Source: an uncultured delta proteobacterium (GTDB lineage Bacteria; Desulfobacterota; Desulfovibrionia; Desulfovibrionales; Desulfovibrionaceae). Taken from it: a DNA stretch of 64,000 nt. The stretch covers positions 62,001-126,000 of the forward strand of contig CAILNX010000016.1 in NCBI GenBank assembly GCA_903835685.1. The letters run 5' to 3'. A program made the position numbers and the translations under genes. Of this stretch, positions 51,748 through 61,199 are shown piece by piece (position 1 is the stretch's first letter; each line of letters opens with the position of its first letter). The notes below the pieces were generated by a model. The model saw nothing but the letters and a program-made list of their open reading frames with translations, was not told where the DNA came from and searched no databases.

Positions 51748-52893
51748 TTAGAACTTGAACTGCGTGGTCTGGCGCCAGGTGTAGTAGGCCGGATCACGGA
51801 AGTCGTCGATCAGGTGCTCGGTGAACTCCAGGCCGGTCTTCTCGAAGAACCGCTCCCACCCGATGCGGGCGGCCCAGTCGCCCAGGCGCTCGTACTTGCG
51901 GGCGTCGGCGGCGTAGGTGTCCAGGATCTTCTTGACCACCTTGGTCATGGACGGCCAACGCGGGGGCTCGTTGGGGATGAAGGCCACGACGACCTTGGAG
52001 AACTTGGGCTTGGTCATGCGGTTGGACAGCTTGCCGCCAACCAGCAGGGCGATGCCGTCGCCTTCCTTGTCGGACAAGGGCAGGGAGGGGCACATGGTGT
52101 AGCAGTTTCCGCAGAACATGCAGCGCTCATTCTTGATGGCCACGGTGTTCACGGTCTTGCCCTTGTACTCGATCTTGGTCGGACGCACCGCGCCGGTGGG
52201 GCAGGCGGCCACGGCCAGGGGCACTTCGCACATGCTGTCCAGCACTTCGTGGTCGATGATCGGAGGCTTGCGGTGGATGCCCAGGATGGCGATGTCGGAG
52301 CAGTGCACCGCGCCGCACATGTTCAGGCAGCAAGCCATGGAGATGCGCACCGGAGCGGGCAGGCGCATGTTCACGAACTCTTCAAAGACCACGTCCATGG
52401 TGGCTTTCACGGTGCCGGAGGCGTCCGTGGCCGGGGTGTGGCAGTGCACCCAGCCCTGGGTGTGCACGATGTTGGTCACGCCAGCGCCAGTGCCGCCGAC
52501 CGGGAACTTGTAGGACCCGCCCGCGAACTTCTGGTCGTTCAAGTACTTCTTCAGCGCCAGGGCGTCGGCCTTGGTGGTGACCATGAACTCGACGTTGTTG
52601 CGGGTGGTGAAGCGCAGGTGGCCGCCGCAGAACTTGTCGGCGATGGCGCAGATCTCGCGGATATGGGTGACGGACATGAGGCGCGCGGCACCGCAACGGA
52701 CCGTGTACACTTCGTCCCCGGACTCGGCCTTGTGCATGAGCACGCCGGGCTCCAGGATCTCGTGCCACATCCATTTGCCCTTGTTCTTCACGATCACCGG
52801 CGGCATGAAGTCCCCGTAGTAGCGGGGCCCGATGTCCGTGATCCGGTTCTCCATCGGTTTGGCGGGATTGTACCCGGAAGAAACGAAAGCCAT
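51748..52893 (-). CDS. dsrB: Dissimilatory sulfite reductase beta subunit
   Basis: 381 residues. Siroheme/[4Fe-4S] Cys motif [13 protein letters not shown] near 188-200 and an inserted ferredoxin domain with [15 protein letters not shown] near 258-272. Forms the alpha2beta2 complex with DsrA that reduces sulfite in the cytoplasm; the terminal reductive enzyme of sulfate respiration. Starts 16 bp after the dsrA stop, with GGGAGGAG just upstream. Confidence 0.98.
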   Translation of the reverse strand: MAFVSSGYNPAKPMENRITDIGPRYYGDFMPPVIVKNKGKWMWHEILEPGVLMHKAESGDEVYTVRCGAARLMSVTHIREICAIADKFCGGHLRFTTRNNVEFMVTTKADALALKKYLNDQKFAGGSYKFPVGGTGAGVTNIVHTQGWVHCHTPATDASGTVKATMDVVFEEFVNMRLPAPVRISMACCLNMCGAVHCSDIAILGIHRKPPIIDHEVLDSMCEVPLAVAACPTGAVRPTKIEYKGKTVNTVAIKNERCMFCGNCYTMCPSLPLSDKEGDGIALLVGGKLSNRMTKPKFSKVVVAFIPNEPPRWPSMTKVVKKILDTYAADARKYERLGDWAARIGWERFFEKTGLEFTEHLIDDFRDPAYYTWRQTTQFKF

Positions 52894-52909
52894 ATTCTCT
52901 CCTCCCTTG

Positions 52910-54223
52910 TTATCTCTGGTGCTTCTTTCTGTAGGCGTCGATGTCGCGCGTCCAGCCGCCAGTCACGTCCTCTTCCTTCCAGAAGATGTACGGATTGTGG
53001 CGGGGTTCCCACACGTTGCGCGGGTCGGGCTTGCGCTTGGTGACCTCAAGCAGCTTCTGGAAGCCCATGCGCTTCATGGTCTCGCCCACGCGCTCACGGT
53101 TCTTGCCTTCTTCCATCCACCAATCCCAGATATTCTCGATGACTTCCTTGACCTCGTCGTAGGGGGCTTCGGCCGAGATGAAGGGGACCAGCAGGGAGGA
53201 CATCTGCGGGCCGTCCAGGATGGGGGCCTTGGCGCCCAACAGGATGCTCGCGCCGCGGTCGTTGCCGATGCGCAGGGCCCGGGGCATGACGTTGATGCAA
53301 TGCATGCAGCGCACGCATTCCTTGTCGTTGATCACGACCTTGCCGCCCTCGAACTGGAAGCAGCCGCTGGGGCAACGGTTCACGATCTCGGCCACGATGT
53401 CGAACTTGCCCCAGTCGCGGCCCGCGTAAGCGCCGGCGTTGGGGGCCAGCTCGCCGCCCACGTAGGCGGCCACGGCCTTCTGGTCCACGCGGATCTTGTC
53501 GCGCCAGGTGCCGATGACCGAGAAGTCGGAGCGGGCGATGGCGGCCACGCAGCCGTTCGGGCAGCCGTCGAACTTGAACTTGAACTTGTAGGGGAAGGCC
53601 GGGCGGTGCAGCTCGTCCTGGTAGTCATTGGTCAGGGTGTGGCACATTTCCTGGGTGTCGTAGCAGGCGAATTCGCAGCGGGACTCGCCCAGACAGCAGG
53701 AGGGGGTGCGCAGGTTGCCGCCGGAGCCGCCCAGGTCGGTGTTTAAGTTGTGGGTCAGCTCGAAGAAGATCTCTTCCAACTGGGCGGTCTGGGTGCCGAG
53801 GAGCACCAGGTCGCCGGTGGAGCCGTGCATGTTGGTCAGGCCGGAACCGCGCCTGTCCCAGACGTCCATGATGGAGCGCAGGTAGTCGCTGGTGTAGTAC
53901 ATGCCGGAGGGCTGGTTGACGCGCACGGTGTGGAAGTGGGCCACGCCGGGGAAGGCCTGGGGCTGGTCGCAGTAACGGCCGATGACGCCGCCGCCGTAAC
54001 CGAACACGCCAACGATGCCGCCGTGCTTCCAGTGGGTCTCACCCTCGACGTAGGACAGCTCGAGGATGCCCAGCAGGTCGTCGCACACGTCGACCGGGAT
54101 CTGGTAGTCCACTCCATTCGGGTTCTTGTGCCGAGTTTCAGCCTCGTCTTTGATGTCGGACACAAAGCTGGGCCACGGGCCGCTTTCCAGCTGGTCCAAC
54201 AAGGGCGTTTTGTGTTTCGCCAT
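52910..54223 (-). CDS. dsrA: Dissimilatory sulfite reductase alpha subunit
   Basis: 437 residues. Siroheme-binding cysteines in [14 protein letters not shown] (about 175-188) and [11 protein letters not shown], and a ferredoxin-like insert [10 protein letters not shown] then [15 protein letters not shown] (about 290-320). Normal length for a sulfate-reducer DsrA. GGAGG lies upstream of ATG 54223. First gene of the operon dsrA-dsrB-dsrD(-dsrN). Diagnostic for the metabolism of the host. Confidence 0.98.
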   Translation of the reverse strand: MAKHKTPLLDQLESGPWPSFVSDIKDEAETRHKNPNGVDYQIPVDVCDDLLGILELSYVEGETHWKHGGIVGVFGYGGGVIGRYCDQPQAFPGVAHFHTVRVNQPSGMYYTSDYLRSIMDVWDRRGSGLTNMHGSTGDLVLLGTQTAQLEEIFFELTHNLNTDLGGSGGNLRTPSCCLGESRCEFACYDTQEMCHTLTNDYQDELHRPAFPYKFKFKFDGCPNGCVAAIARSDFSVIGTWRDKIRVDQKAVAAYVGGELAPNAGAYAGRDWGKFDIVAEIVNRCPSGCFQFEGGKVVINDKECVRCMHCINVMPRALRIGNDRGASILLGAKAPILDGPQMSSLLVPFISAEAPYDEVKEVIENIWDWWMEEGKNRERVGETMKRMGFQKLLEVTKRKPDPRNVWEPRHNPYIFWKEEDVTGGWTRDIDAYRKKHQR

Positions 54224-54529
54224 TCCCTAAACCTCCGTTGGTTTGATTAAGGGTTCCTGCCAAGCTCAAGCCTTTCATGGCCCGGGCGTACTTCCCGAGC
54301 CTTGGGGGGGCTTTAGTTCCCAAGATTACGATGGGGACTCAACCTTGTCCCGAAGTCGCCTAGCACGAAGGCTCTGAAATGGCAAGCCGCAGGCCCGGTT
54401 TTTTTGAGGACTCATCTGTTAATGATGGAGGCCCGGCCGGGTTTGCGGGCCCTTGGTCCAGGGGCGAAACCCGGGCACAAATCCCTTGACAACACCCGGC
54501 CCTGGGCTTACAGACCCCTTTCTTCGCGT
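54224..54529. other. dsr promoter and leader region
   Basis: About 300 bp between dsrA (minus) and tRNA-Pro (plus). It must hold both promoters. On the minus strand TTGAGT- and TTGCCA-like elements occur, but I cannot fix a -35/-10 pair. No ORF of note. Confidence 0.4.
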
Positions 54530-54606
54530 CGGGATGTGGCGCAGCCTGGTAGCGCACCTGAATGGGGTTCAGGGGGCCGGAGGTTCAAATCCTCTCATCC
54601 CGACCA
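54530..54606 (+). tRNA. tRNA-Pro (anticodon GGG)
   Basis: 77 nt including an encoded CCA. Acceptor CGGGATG with CATCCCG, anticodon loop ATGGGGT in a CCTGA/TCAGG stem gives GGG, T loop GGTTCAAATC. Reads CCC and CCU. A terminator follows; an arm-type repeat of the tRNA-Leu element lies 57 bp after the 3' end. Confidence 0.97.
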
Positions 54607-54614
54607 GCTATTCC

Positions 54615-54652
54615 AAGGGGTTACAGCAGAAATGCTGCAACCCCTTTTTCTT
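54615..54652 (+). terminator. Terminator of tRNA-Pro
   Basis: AAGGGGTT (54615-54622), an inner CAGC and GCTG, and AACCCCTT (54639-54646), then TTTCTTTT. Confidence 0.88.
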
Positions 54653-54662
54653 TTGGCGAATG

Positions 54663-54687
54663 AATCCCACCACTTTCCCACCACTTT
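54663..54687 (-). repeat. Arm-type repeat, third copy (inverted)
   Basis: 25-bp exact match, on the opposite strand, to the 27-bp repeat inside both ends of the tRNA-Leu element. It lies directly after tRNA-Pro and its terminator and suggests that a related integrase once acted here. Confidence 0.75.
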
Positions 54688-54763
54688 GGCGGTGATGGAT
54701 CAGGAAAATATTCTTTCGGCCGCCCCCTGGTCGTGGTATTTCCACCTCAAAAGGAGAATCACC

Positions 54764-55171
54764 ATGCTCACGCCCTACACCCCCGCCAGCAAGCAGTTGA
54801 AGTCCAAACCCATGAAGGCCCAGCAAGCATCCCTCTGGGGGGCATGGTCAACAAAATCCAAGCCTGCCACGGCCGCTGAAAAGGAACTGGCCCAGGTCGA
54901 CCTGCACGAACTGACTGACCTTTGGACGATCCGGGCCAAAGGCCTGGGCTTCGACGACGTGAAACGCCTGGAGGGTCGATGCCGGGACCTCGGGGCGGCG
55001 GTGAAGAAGACCGTGGCTGGCCACTACTCAAAATTGAAAGACGCCAGCTTGAAGCGTCCGGCAGACGTGGCCGTGTATTTTGCCTTGAAGGACTTGGGGA
55101 AGAAAGTCCAGCGGGAGGAGCCGAAGTTTGAGGCGCAGTTTGTTGACCTGGCGATTGAGCAGATTGTGTAG
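54764..55171 (+). CDS. Hypothetical basic protein beside tRNA-Pro
   Basis: 135 residues from ATG 54764, chosen for its AAAGGAGA. N-terminal Lys/Ser-rich and disordered, then helical: DLHELTDLWTIRAKGLGFDDVKRLEGRC, SLKRPADVAVYFALKDLGKK. No family recognised. Overlaps nothing; the ArdC-like gene starts 17 bp downstream and is probably in the same transcript. Likely island cargo. Confidence 0.6.
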   Translation: MLTPYTPASKQLKSKPMKAQQASLWGAWSTKSKPATAAEKELAQVDLHELTDLWTIRAKGLGFDDVKRLEGRCRDLGAAVKKTVAGHYSKLKDASLKRPADVAVYFALKDLGKKVQREEPKFEAQFVDLAIEQIV

Positions 55172-55188
55172 CCGGATGGAGAGTTAGA

Positions 55189-56091
55189 GTGCAAACAGAT
55201 CAAGGTCAGCCATATCTCCCCGGGCTTCCTCTTCCTGTCCCCGCCAAGGATGCCCCCCAGACCGAAAAGCGCCTCCAACATTTCGAGGACTGCCAGGCCG
55301 CCATCGACAAGCTCCTCAAGTCTTCGCTCCAAGACAGGGGACCATCTGGGTTCATGGACTTCCTCCTGTTTGCCAGGAGATTCACCAACCTTTCCGTTTA
55401 CAATGTCATGCTGGTCAACATCCAACGCCCTGGGGCACTCGCCGCAGGGTCAGAGCGGGAATGGGATGAAGTCGGGCGTGCTGTGAACGCTGACGCTGTT
55501 CCGATTGTGATTCTTCAACCCTTCGGGCCGGTGCGGTTCATCTTCGAGGTGGGAGATACCAGCGGGCCACCTCTCCCCGGGGAGGATTACAACCCTCTCC
55601 ACGCAAAAGGCGTGATGAACTTGACCACCTATCGCCGAACCATTGATGCGGCCTACGAATACGGCATCGCAGTGGATGAAGTTGACAACTACGGGTCAGG
55701 ACGAGCCGGGACCGCGACCTCGCTCGTGCCGAGAAAAATGGTGAACAAAAAACTTGAAGGTCCATCATGGCGGATCAAGTTGAACAGCAGGGATGATCTG
55801 CCTTCTCGCTTCTCAACCCTGACCCACGAACTTGGGCATATCTACTGCGGGCATCTTGGCGGGGACCACAGGGGCCGTTGGCCAGACAGGAGAGGCCTGG
55901 GTCACGCCCAGGTTGAAGTGGAAGCCGAGGCCACGGCCTGGATTGTGTGCCAACGAGCGGGGATCGAAACCATGTCAGAGGACTACATTCTTGAACACGC
56001 GAAGGGTTGCGACCTGTCCAGTGTCAGCGTGTATGCGATCTTCGAGGCGGCCAACAGGATTGAGTCTCGGACCACTCCCCAAAAGAAATGA
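55189..56091 (+). CDS. ArdC/ImmA-IrrE-like metallopeptidase
   Basis: 300 residues from GTG 55189 (GGAG nine bases upstream). Residues about 45-125 resemble the N-terminal ssDNA-binding-like domain of ArdC antirestriction proteins (RRFTNLSVYNVMLVNIQRP, EWDEVGRAV). The C-terminal half is a gluzincin with HELGHIYCGHL near 215 (HExxH type) and a downstream EVEAEATAWIVC carrying the third ligand. ArdC-like proteins are carried by plasmids, islands and phages to counter restriction; ImmA/IrrE relatives cleave repressors. Which applies here is open. Confidence 0.8.
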   Translation: MQTDQGQPYLPGLPLPVPAKDAPQTEKRLQHFEDCQAAIDKLLKSSLQDRGPSGFMDFLLFARRFTNLSVYNVMLVNIQRPGALAAGSEREWDEVGRAVNADAVPIVILQPFGPVRFIFEVGDTSGPPLPGEDYNPLHAKGVMNLTTYRRTIDAAYEYGIAVDEVDNYGSGRAGTATSLVPRKMVNKKLEGPSWRIKLNSRDDLPSRFSTLTHELGHIYCGHLGGDHRGRWPDRRGLGHAQVEVEAEATAWIVCQRAGIETMSEDYILEHAKGCDLSSVSVYAIFEAANRIESRTTPQKK

Positions 56092-56516
56092 TGGGCCAGA
56101 CTGATCCACCGATTTGAAGAAGCCACCCCAACACATGGAAGCGGTTAGCCGTTGACCTGTACAACGGGGAATTGATTCTCTCCCAACTCCGTGCCCGGAC
56201 AAGGCCCTGGCGTCTATTCTCCGGGCCTTTCTGAGTCTGGCAGCCCTTGTCCTTCTACCGTGGAAACACTGGATCACCTCCCCCTGAGTTCGAGGAGAGG
56301 ATCAGGGCTACCCATGCCCACCTGACACGGGGTAAGCCTCATCAACCCGTCCGCCACACGGACGGGTCCTCTCCGAAGTCCGAGGGGGTGCAGGGGATGT
56401 GTTTCTGCCCACAGTTCGAAAACCCTGTCCACAGTATGATTCCTTTAGGCAGGGCTGTTGCCGGAACACTTGTTTCCCCGTATCCATAGGCCAAACTATC
56501 CACACGGGCAGGGCCT
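56092..56516. other. Gap between the ArdC-like gene and cas3
   Basis: About 425 bp. It must hold the cas promoter. No repeat-spacer structure, tRNA fragment or convincing ORF is visible; the CRISPR array is not here. Confidence 0.5.
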
Positions 56517-58745
56517 ATGGAACAAATATCTCCTGAACGACTCATGGCGCGCCCCGACCAGCCGCTGCGGGACCATCTTCTGGGCGTGGCCGGGCTGGCC
56601 GGGGAGTTCGCGGCCCGGTTCGGAGCCCAGGCCTGGGGCGAGACCTGCGGATTGCTCCATGACATCGGCAAGGCTTCTGGGTTGTTCCAGCAGCGGCTGC
56701 GGGGCGAAACCGCGCGCAAGGTGGACCATTCCACGGCTGGAGCCCGGCACATCGTGGAGGTTATGGGCCAGGCAGGGCGCATCCTGGCCTATTGCATCGC
56801 CGGGCATCACTCCGGGCTGGCCGACGGCAAGTCCAATGAGGAAGGGAGTCTGACCCATCGGCTGGACCCCAAACGCAGGCGCATCGAGGATTGCTCGACC
56901 TGGAGGAAATGCCTGGGGCCAAAGGGCGAGGTGGCCGCCCCGAAGGCCTTGCCCTTTGACACCCGGCCCGGCGGGCTTGGCTTTCGTCTGGCCTTTTTCA
57001 TCCGGATGCTCTTTTCCTGCCTAGTGGACGCCGACCGGCTGGACGCGGAAGCCGTGGGGGACGAGGAGCGGGCGGCCAGACGGGGCAGGTATCCCGGCCT
57101 GGATGAGTTGTCCCGGCGTCTGGACACCCACTTGGCGCGCTTCATTGCCGACACCCCGGTGCGTCGCATCCGGACCGAGGTGCTGGAGGCCTGCCGAGAG
57201 GCGGCGGCTCTGTCTCCGGGCCTGTTCTCCCTCACCGTACCCACCGGGGGCGGCAAGACCCTGTCCTCTCTGGCCTTTGCCCTGGGCCACGCCCAGGCCC
57301 ACGGGCTTTCCCGGGTGGTCTACGTCATCCCCTACACCAGCATCATCGAGCAGAACGCCGGAGTTTTCCGCGAGGCCCTGAACGATCCGGACGGGAATTT
57401 CGTGGTTGAGCACCACAGCAATCTCGCCCCGTCGGAGGATGGAGACGAGGACCGGCCCCATCCAGCCACGGAAAACTGGGACGCGCCCATCATCGTGACC
57501 ACGGCCGTGCAGTTCTTCGAGTCCCTGTACAGCCACAAGGCCGGGCGCTGCCGCAAGCTGCACAACCTGGCTAAAAGCGTCATCATCCTGGACGAGGCCC
57601 AGATGCTGCCCCTGCCGTATCTCAAGCCCTGCCTGGAGGCCATCCGGGAGCTTTCCGCCACCTACGGGGCCAGCGTGGTGCTGTGCACGGCCACCCAGCC
57701 CGCCCTGAACGCCTCGAACGACCCTGACCAGGGGCTCAAGGGCGGCCTGGCCGGGGTGCGCGAGATCATGCTCGACCCCGTGGTCTTGCACGACCGTCTG
57801 CGCCGAGTCCGGGTGGAGCACGTAGGAGTGCTGCCCGAGGCTGATCTGGCGCGGCGTTTGGCCGAGGAACCCCAGGCCCTGTGCATCGTGAACACCCGAC
57901 GGGCCGCCCGGCGGCTCTTCGAGGCCCTGCGGGCGCATCCGGACCTGCCCGAAGGAGGGGTGTTTCATTTGAGCGCCCTTATGTGCCCGGAGCATCGTAC
58001 CAGGGTGATCGAACGCATCAAGGAGACGCTGGGAAGCGGGAATCCGTGTCGGGTGGTCAGCACCACCATCGTGGAGGCAGGCGTGGACCTGGATTTTCCG
58101 GCGGTCTTTCGGGCCGAGGGAGGCATCGACTCCATCGCCCAGGCTGCCGGACGCTGCAACCGGGAAGGGCGGATCCTAAACGGTCGGGTCTTCGTGTTTC
58201 GCCCTGAAGAGGGCCTGCCCCCCGGCCATTTTCGGCTCACGGCCCAGGCTGCGGCGTCCGTGGCCGAGCGCCACGCTGACGATCTGCTCCATCCCCAGGC
58301 CGTGCATGACTATTTTCTGGAACTCTACTGGCAGTCCGGGGATGACCGCCTGGACGCCAAGTCCATCCTGGAGCGCCTGGTCGAGGACGCCAGTCGCCTT
58401 TCCTTTCCTTTCCGGACCATCGGCCGAGAATTCCAGTTCATCGAGTCCTCCACCCAGGGGATCATCATTCCCTACACCCGGCAGGCCGATGAGGTGGTCC
58501 ACGCCCTGCGGTGTTTGTCTTCCGGCGACCGGGCGGGCGGCCTTTTGCGCCGGGTGCAGCGCCACACCATTTCTCTGTACACGCGGGAGATGGAGCGACT
58601 GGAGCGGGAGGGCGCGGTGGAGCGCATCGGCCCAGAGGGTCAGTTCTTCGTCCTGTCGAACATGGGTTTGTACGACGACCTGGTGGGCCTGGATATTTTC
58701 CGGGATGATCCCGGCGTGCGGGAGCCCGAGGGACTTTTCATATAG
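56517..58745 (+). CDS. cas3: CRISPR-associated helicase/nuclease Cas3 (type I-C)
   Basis: 742 residues. N-terminal HD nuclease (about 15-215): His at residue 20, LLHDIGK (His48-Asp49) and HSTAGARHI. Then a superfamily 2 helicase: Walker A TVPTGGGKT (about 240-248), Walker B as ILDEAQML (about 357-364), SATQP-type CTATQPAL and STTIVEAGVDLDFP, QAAGRCNREG. Cas3 is recruited by Cascade to nick and degrade invading DNA. First gene of the I-C operon, same strand and tight spacing as the rest. ATG 56517 is the most upstream start supported by the HD fold. Confidence 0.97.
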   Translation: MEQISPERLMARPDQPLRDHLLGVAGLAGEFAARFGAQAWGETCGLLHDIGKASGLFQQRLRGETARKVDHSTAGARHIVEVMGQAGRILAYCIAGHHSGLADGKSNEEGSLTHRLDPKRRRIEDCSTWRKCLGPKGEVAAPKALPFDTRPGGLGFRLAFFIRMLFSCLVDADRLDAEAVGDEERAARRGRYPGLDELSRRLDTHLARFIADTPVRRIRTEVLEACREAAALSPGLFSLTVPTGGGKTLSSLAFALGHAQAHGLSRVVYVIPYTSIIEQNAGVFREALNDPDGNFVVEHHSNLAPSEDGDEDRPHPATENWDAPIIVTTAVQFFESLYSHKAGRCRKLHNLAKSVIILDEAQMLPLPYLKPCLEAIRELSATYGASVVLCTATQPALNASNDPDQGLKGGLAGVREIMLDPVVLHDRLRRVRVEHVGVLPEADLARRLAEEPQALCIVNTRRAARRLFEALRAHPDLPEGGVFHLSALMCPEHRTRVIERIKETLGSGNPCRVVSTTIVEAGVDLDFPAVFRAEGGIDSIAQAAGRCNREGRILNGRVFVFRPEEGLPPGHFRLTAQAAASVAERHADDLLHPQAVHDYFLELYWQSGDDRLDAKSILERLVEDASRLSFPFRTIGREFQFIESSTQGIIIPYTRQADEVVHALRCLSSGDRAGGLLRRVQRHTISLYTREMERLEREGAVERIGPEGQFFVLSNMGLYDDLVGLDIFRDDPGVREPEGLFI

Positions 58746-58797
58746 AAATTCGGCGTGGGCTTGCCTGCGCCCAACCGGCACGAACAAGGAGGTATCC

Positions 58798-59457
58798 ATG
58801 TCCTTTGGAGTGCGGCTCAAGGTCTGGGGTGATTACGCCTGTTTCACCCGGCCGGAGATGAAGGTGGAGCGGGTGAGCTACGACGTGATGACCCCTTCGG
58901 CGGCCCGGGGGGTGTTGGAGGCCGTGTACTGGAAACCGGCCATCCGGTGGGTGGTGGAGCGGATACGGGTGATGCGGCCCATCCGCTTCGACAACATCCG
59001 CCGCAACGAGGTGGCGGCCAAACTACCCCTGGGCACCGTGCGCAAGGCCATGAAGGACGGGACTTCACCTGTGGAGCTCTTCGTGGAGGACGAGCGCCAG
59101 CAGCGGGCAGCCCTGGTGTTGCGCGACGTGGAGTATGTCATCGAGGCCCGGTTCGAGTTCACCGGGACCGAGGACACCAATACGGCCAAGCACAAGGACA
59201 TGTTCGACCGGCGGGCGGCCAAGGGCCAATGCTTCCATCGGCCCTACCTGGGCTGTAGGGAGTTTCCGGCCATGTTCGCCCCGGTGGCGGGCCCTCTGCC
59301 CGCGCCTGACTCCTCGCTCCTGGGCGAGAAGGACCTGGGCTTCATGCTCCATGACATCGATTTTAAGGACAACATGACCCCGCATTTCTTCCGCGCGGCC
59401 ATGAAGGACGGGGTCATCGAGGTCCCGGAATTTCAGTCCCGGGAGGTGCGGGCATGA
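58798..59457 (+). CDS. cas5c: Cas5c (type I-C crRNA-processing subunit)
   Basis: 219 residues from ATG 58798, which has AAGGAGG upstream. RAMP fold: MSFGVRLKVWGDYACFTRPEMKVERVSYDVMTPSAARGVLEAVYWKP-type start (key residues YACFTRPE and PSAARG). In I-C systems Cas5 replaces Cas6 as the pre-crRNA endonuclease and caps the Cascade foot. The stop overlaps the cas8c start by four bases (ATGA). Confidence 0.95.
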   Translation: MSFGVRLKVWGDYACFTRPEMKVERVSYDVMTPSAARGVLEAVYWKPAIRWVVERIRVMRPIRFDNIRRNEVAAKLPLGTVRKAMKDGTSPVELFVEDERQQRAALVLRDVEYVIEARFEFTGTEDTNTAKHKDMFDRRAAKGQCFHRPYLGCREFPAMFAPVAGPLPAPDSSLLGEKDLGFMLHDIDFKDNMTPHFFRAAMKDGVIEVPEFQSREVRA

Positions 59458-61196
59458 TTCTGCAAGCCCTGAACGGGTATTTTGAACGCAAAAGCGGGGA
59501 AGAGGATGCGGACATTCCCCTGCGCGGATTCAGCCGCCAGCCCGTGCCCTTCGCCCTGGAGATCGAGGTGGACGGGATGCTGAAGCAGGTATTGGATTTG
59601 CGGGACGATTCAAAGAAGAAATCCCCGGCGCAACTGGTGGTTCCGGAGATGCTCAAGACATCCGGTTCCGGGTTCTCGGCGAACTTTTTGTGGGACAACA
59701 CCGGCTACGTGCTGGGCGCAGACGCCAAGGACAAGCCTGACCGGGCCTTAAAATCCTTCCAGGCGTTTCGGGATAGACTGCACGAAGTGGGCGGGCAGCT
59801 CCAGGACGAGGGATTTTTGGCTGTGGTGGCCTTCCTGGATAGGTGGTCGTCCGAGAGAGTGCAGGAGTTCGAGAACTGGAAGGAGATGGCCGGGCGAAAC
59901 CTCGTGTTCCGGCTCGCGGGCGAAAAATGTTTTGTCCATGAGCGCCCGTCCGTGCGCGAGGTCTGGCTCGACTTTTATGAAACAACGGCGTCTAAGACCC
60001 TGGGGGAATGCCTAGTCACGGGCCGCATCGGCCCGCTGGACCCCACCCATCCCAAAATACGCGGAGTCAAGGACGCTCAGAGCACAGGCGCGGCATTGGT
60101 CTCATTTAACGCACCTTCGTTCGAATCCTACGCCAAGGAGCAAAGCTACAACGCACCGGTCAGCGAAGAGGCCGCTTTCAACTACACCACGGCATTAAAT
60201 GACCTGTTGAAATCCGGCAGCAGACAGCGGGTGCAGATAGGAGACGCCACGACCCTTTTCTGGACAGAGCGCAAAACTGAGTCCGAGGGCTTTCTCGGTC
60301 TCGTCTTCAGCCAAAAAGAGGATCAGGGCGATTTGAACGATTTACGTCTGTTCCTGCTGGCCGCTCGCGAAGGGAAAATGCCCGACAGGCTCAAATCTGA
60401 AGGGGAAGTGCGGTTCTATATATTGGGGCTTTCGCCCAATGCCGGGCGCATTTCTGTTCGCTTCTGGCACGTGGACACAGTGGCCGGGATGTGGAGCAAG
60501 ATCGGACTGCATTTCAAAGACCTGCGCATGGTCCGGGCCTACGAGAACGAGTCGGAATTTTCATCCATGTGGCAACTGCTCCGGGTCACGGCCAAGCGCC
60601 AGGACCTGGACAACCTCTCCCCCCTCCTGGCCGGGGCCTTCATGCGCGCCATCCTTACCGGCGGGCCGTATCCCCAAGGCCTTCTGTCGGCAGTGCTCGG
60701 GCGCATCCGGGCGGAACAGGAGATCGGCTACTACCGGGCGGCCCTCATCAAGGCCTGCCTTGTTCGCAACGCCCGGAGGGCCGGGCAAAACAGGGAGGTT
60801 CCCGTGAGTCTCGACACACAGTCAGCCAACAAAGCCTACCGCCTGGGCAGGCTCTTCGCCGTGCTGGAAAAACTCCAGCAGGAGGCCATTCCGGGGGCCA
60901 ACACCACCATCAAGGACCGCTACTTCGGCTCAGCCATGGCCACCCCGCGCAGCGTGTTCCCGGTGCTCCTGCGTCTGGCCCAGCACCACGGGCAGAAGCT
61001 GGAATTCGGCTATGTCCACGACCGGCGCATCGGGGAGATATTGGAGGGCCTGGACGTGTCCGACGGCGGCTTCCCCGCTCACCTGTCCCTGGAGGATCAG
61101 GGCCTGTTTTCCCTGGGCTACTACCACCAGCGCACCAGCCTTTGGACCAAGAAAGCTGCTGCCGCAACCCCTGACACGACCAATACGGAGGACTAA
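59454..61196 (+). CDS. cas8c: Cas8c (Csd1), large Cascade subunit
   Basis: 580 residues, typical of Csd1. Segments LPLRGFSRQPVPFALEI-like start, VSFNAPSFESYAKEQSYNAPVSEEAAFNY (key NAPSFESY), LGLSPNAGRISVRFWHVD and AYRLGRLFAVLEKLQQ. It recognises the PAM and helps recruit Cas3. Coupled to cas5c by a four-base overlap, and three bases before the cas7c start. Confidence 0.95.
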   Translation: MILQALNGYFERKSGEEDADIPLRGFSRQPVPFALEIEVDGMLKQVLDLRDDSKKKSPAQLVVPEMLKTSGSGFSANFLWDNTGYVLGADAKDKPDRALKSFQAFRDRLHEVGGQLQDEGFLAVVAFLDRWSSERVQEFENWKEMAGRNLVFRLAGEKCFVHERPSVREVWLDFYETTASKTLGECLVTGRIGPLDPTHPKIRGVKDAQSTGAALVSFNAPSFESYAKEQSYNAPVSEEAAFNYTTALNDLLKSGSRQRVQIGDATTLFWTERKTESEGFLGLVFSQKEDQGDLNDLRLFLLAAREGKMPDRLKSEGEVRFYILGLSPNAGRISVRFWHVDTVAGMWSKIGLHFKDLRMVRAYENESEFSSMWQLLRVTAKRQDLDNLSPLLAGAFMRAILTGGPYPQGLLSAVLGRIRAEQEIGYYRAALIKACLVRNARRAGQNREVPVSLDTQSANKAYRLGRLFAVLEKLQQEAIPGANTTIKDRYFGSAMATPRSVFPVLLRLAQHHGQKLEFGYVHDRRIGEILEGLDVSDGGFPAHLSLEDQGLFSLGYYHQRTSLWTKKAAAATPDTTNTED

Positions 61197-61199
61197 TCC

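Noticed and set aside
56092-56516. Possible CRISPR leader or array upstream of cas3
   Set aside because: No repeated 30-37 bp units with spacers are present. In I-C loci the array usually follows cas2, which is cut by the window end.
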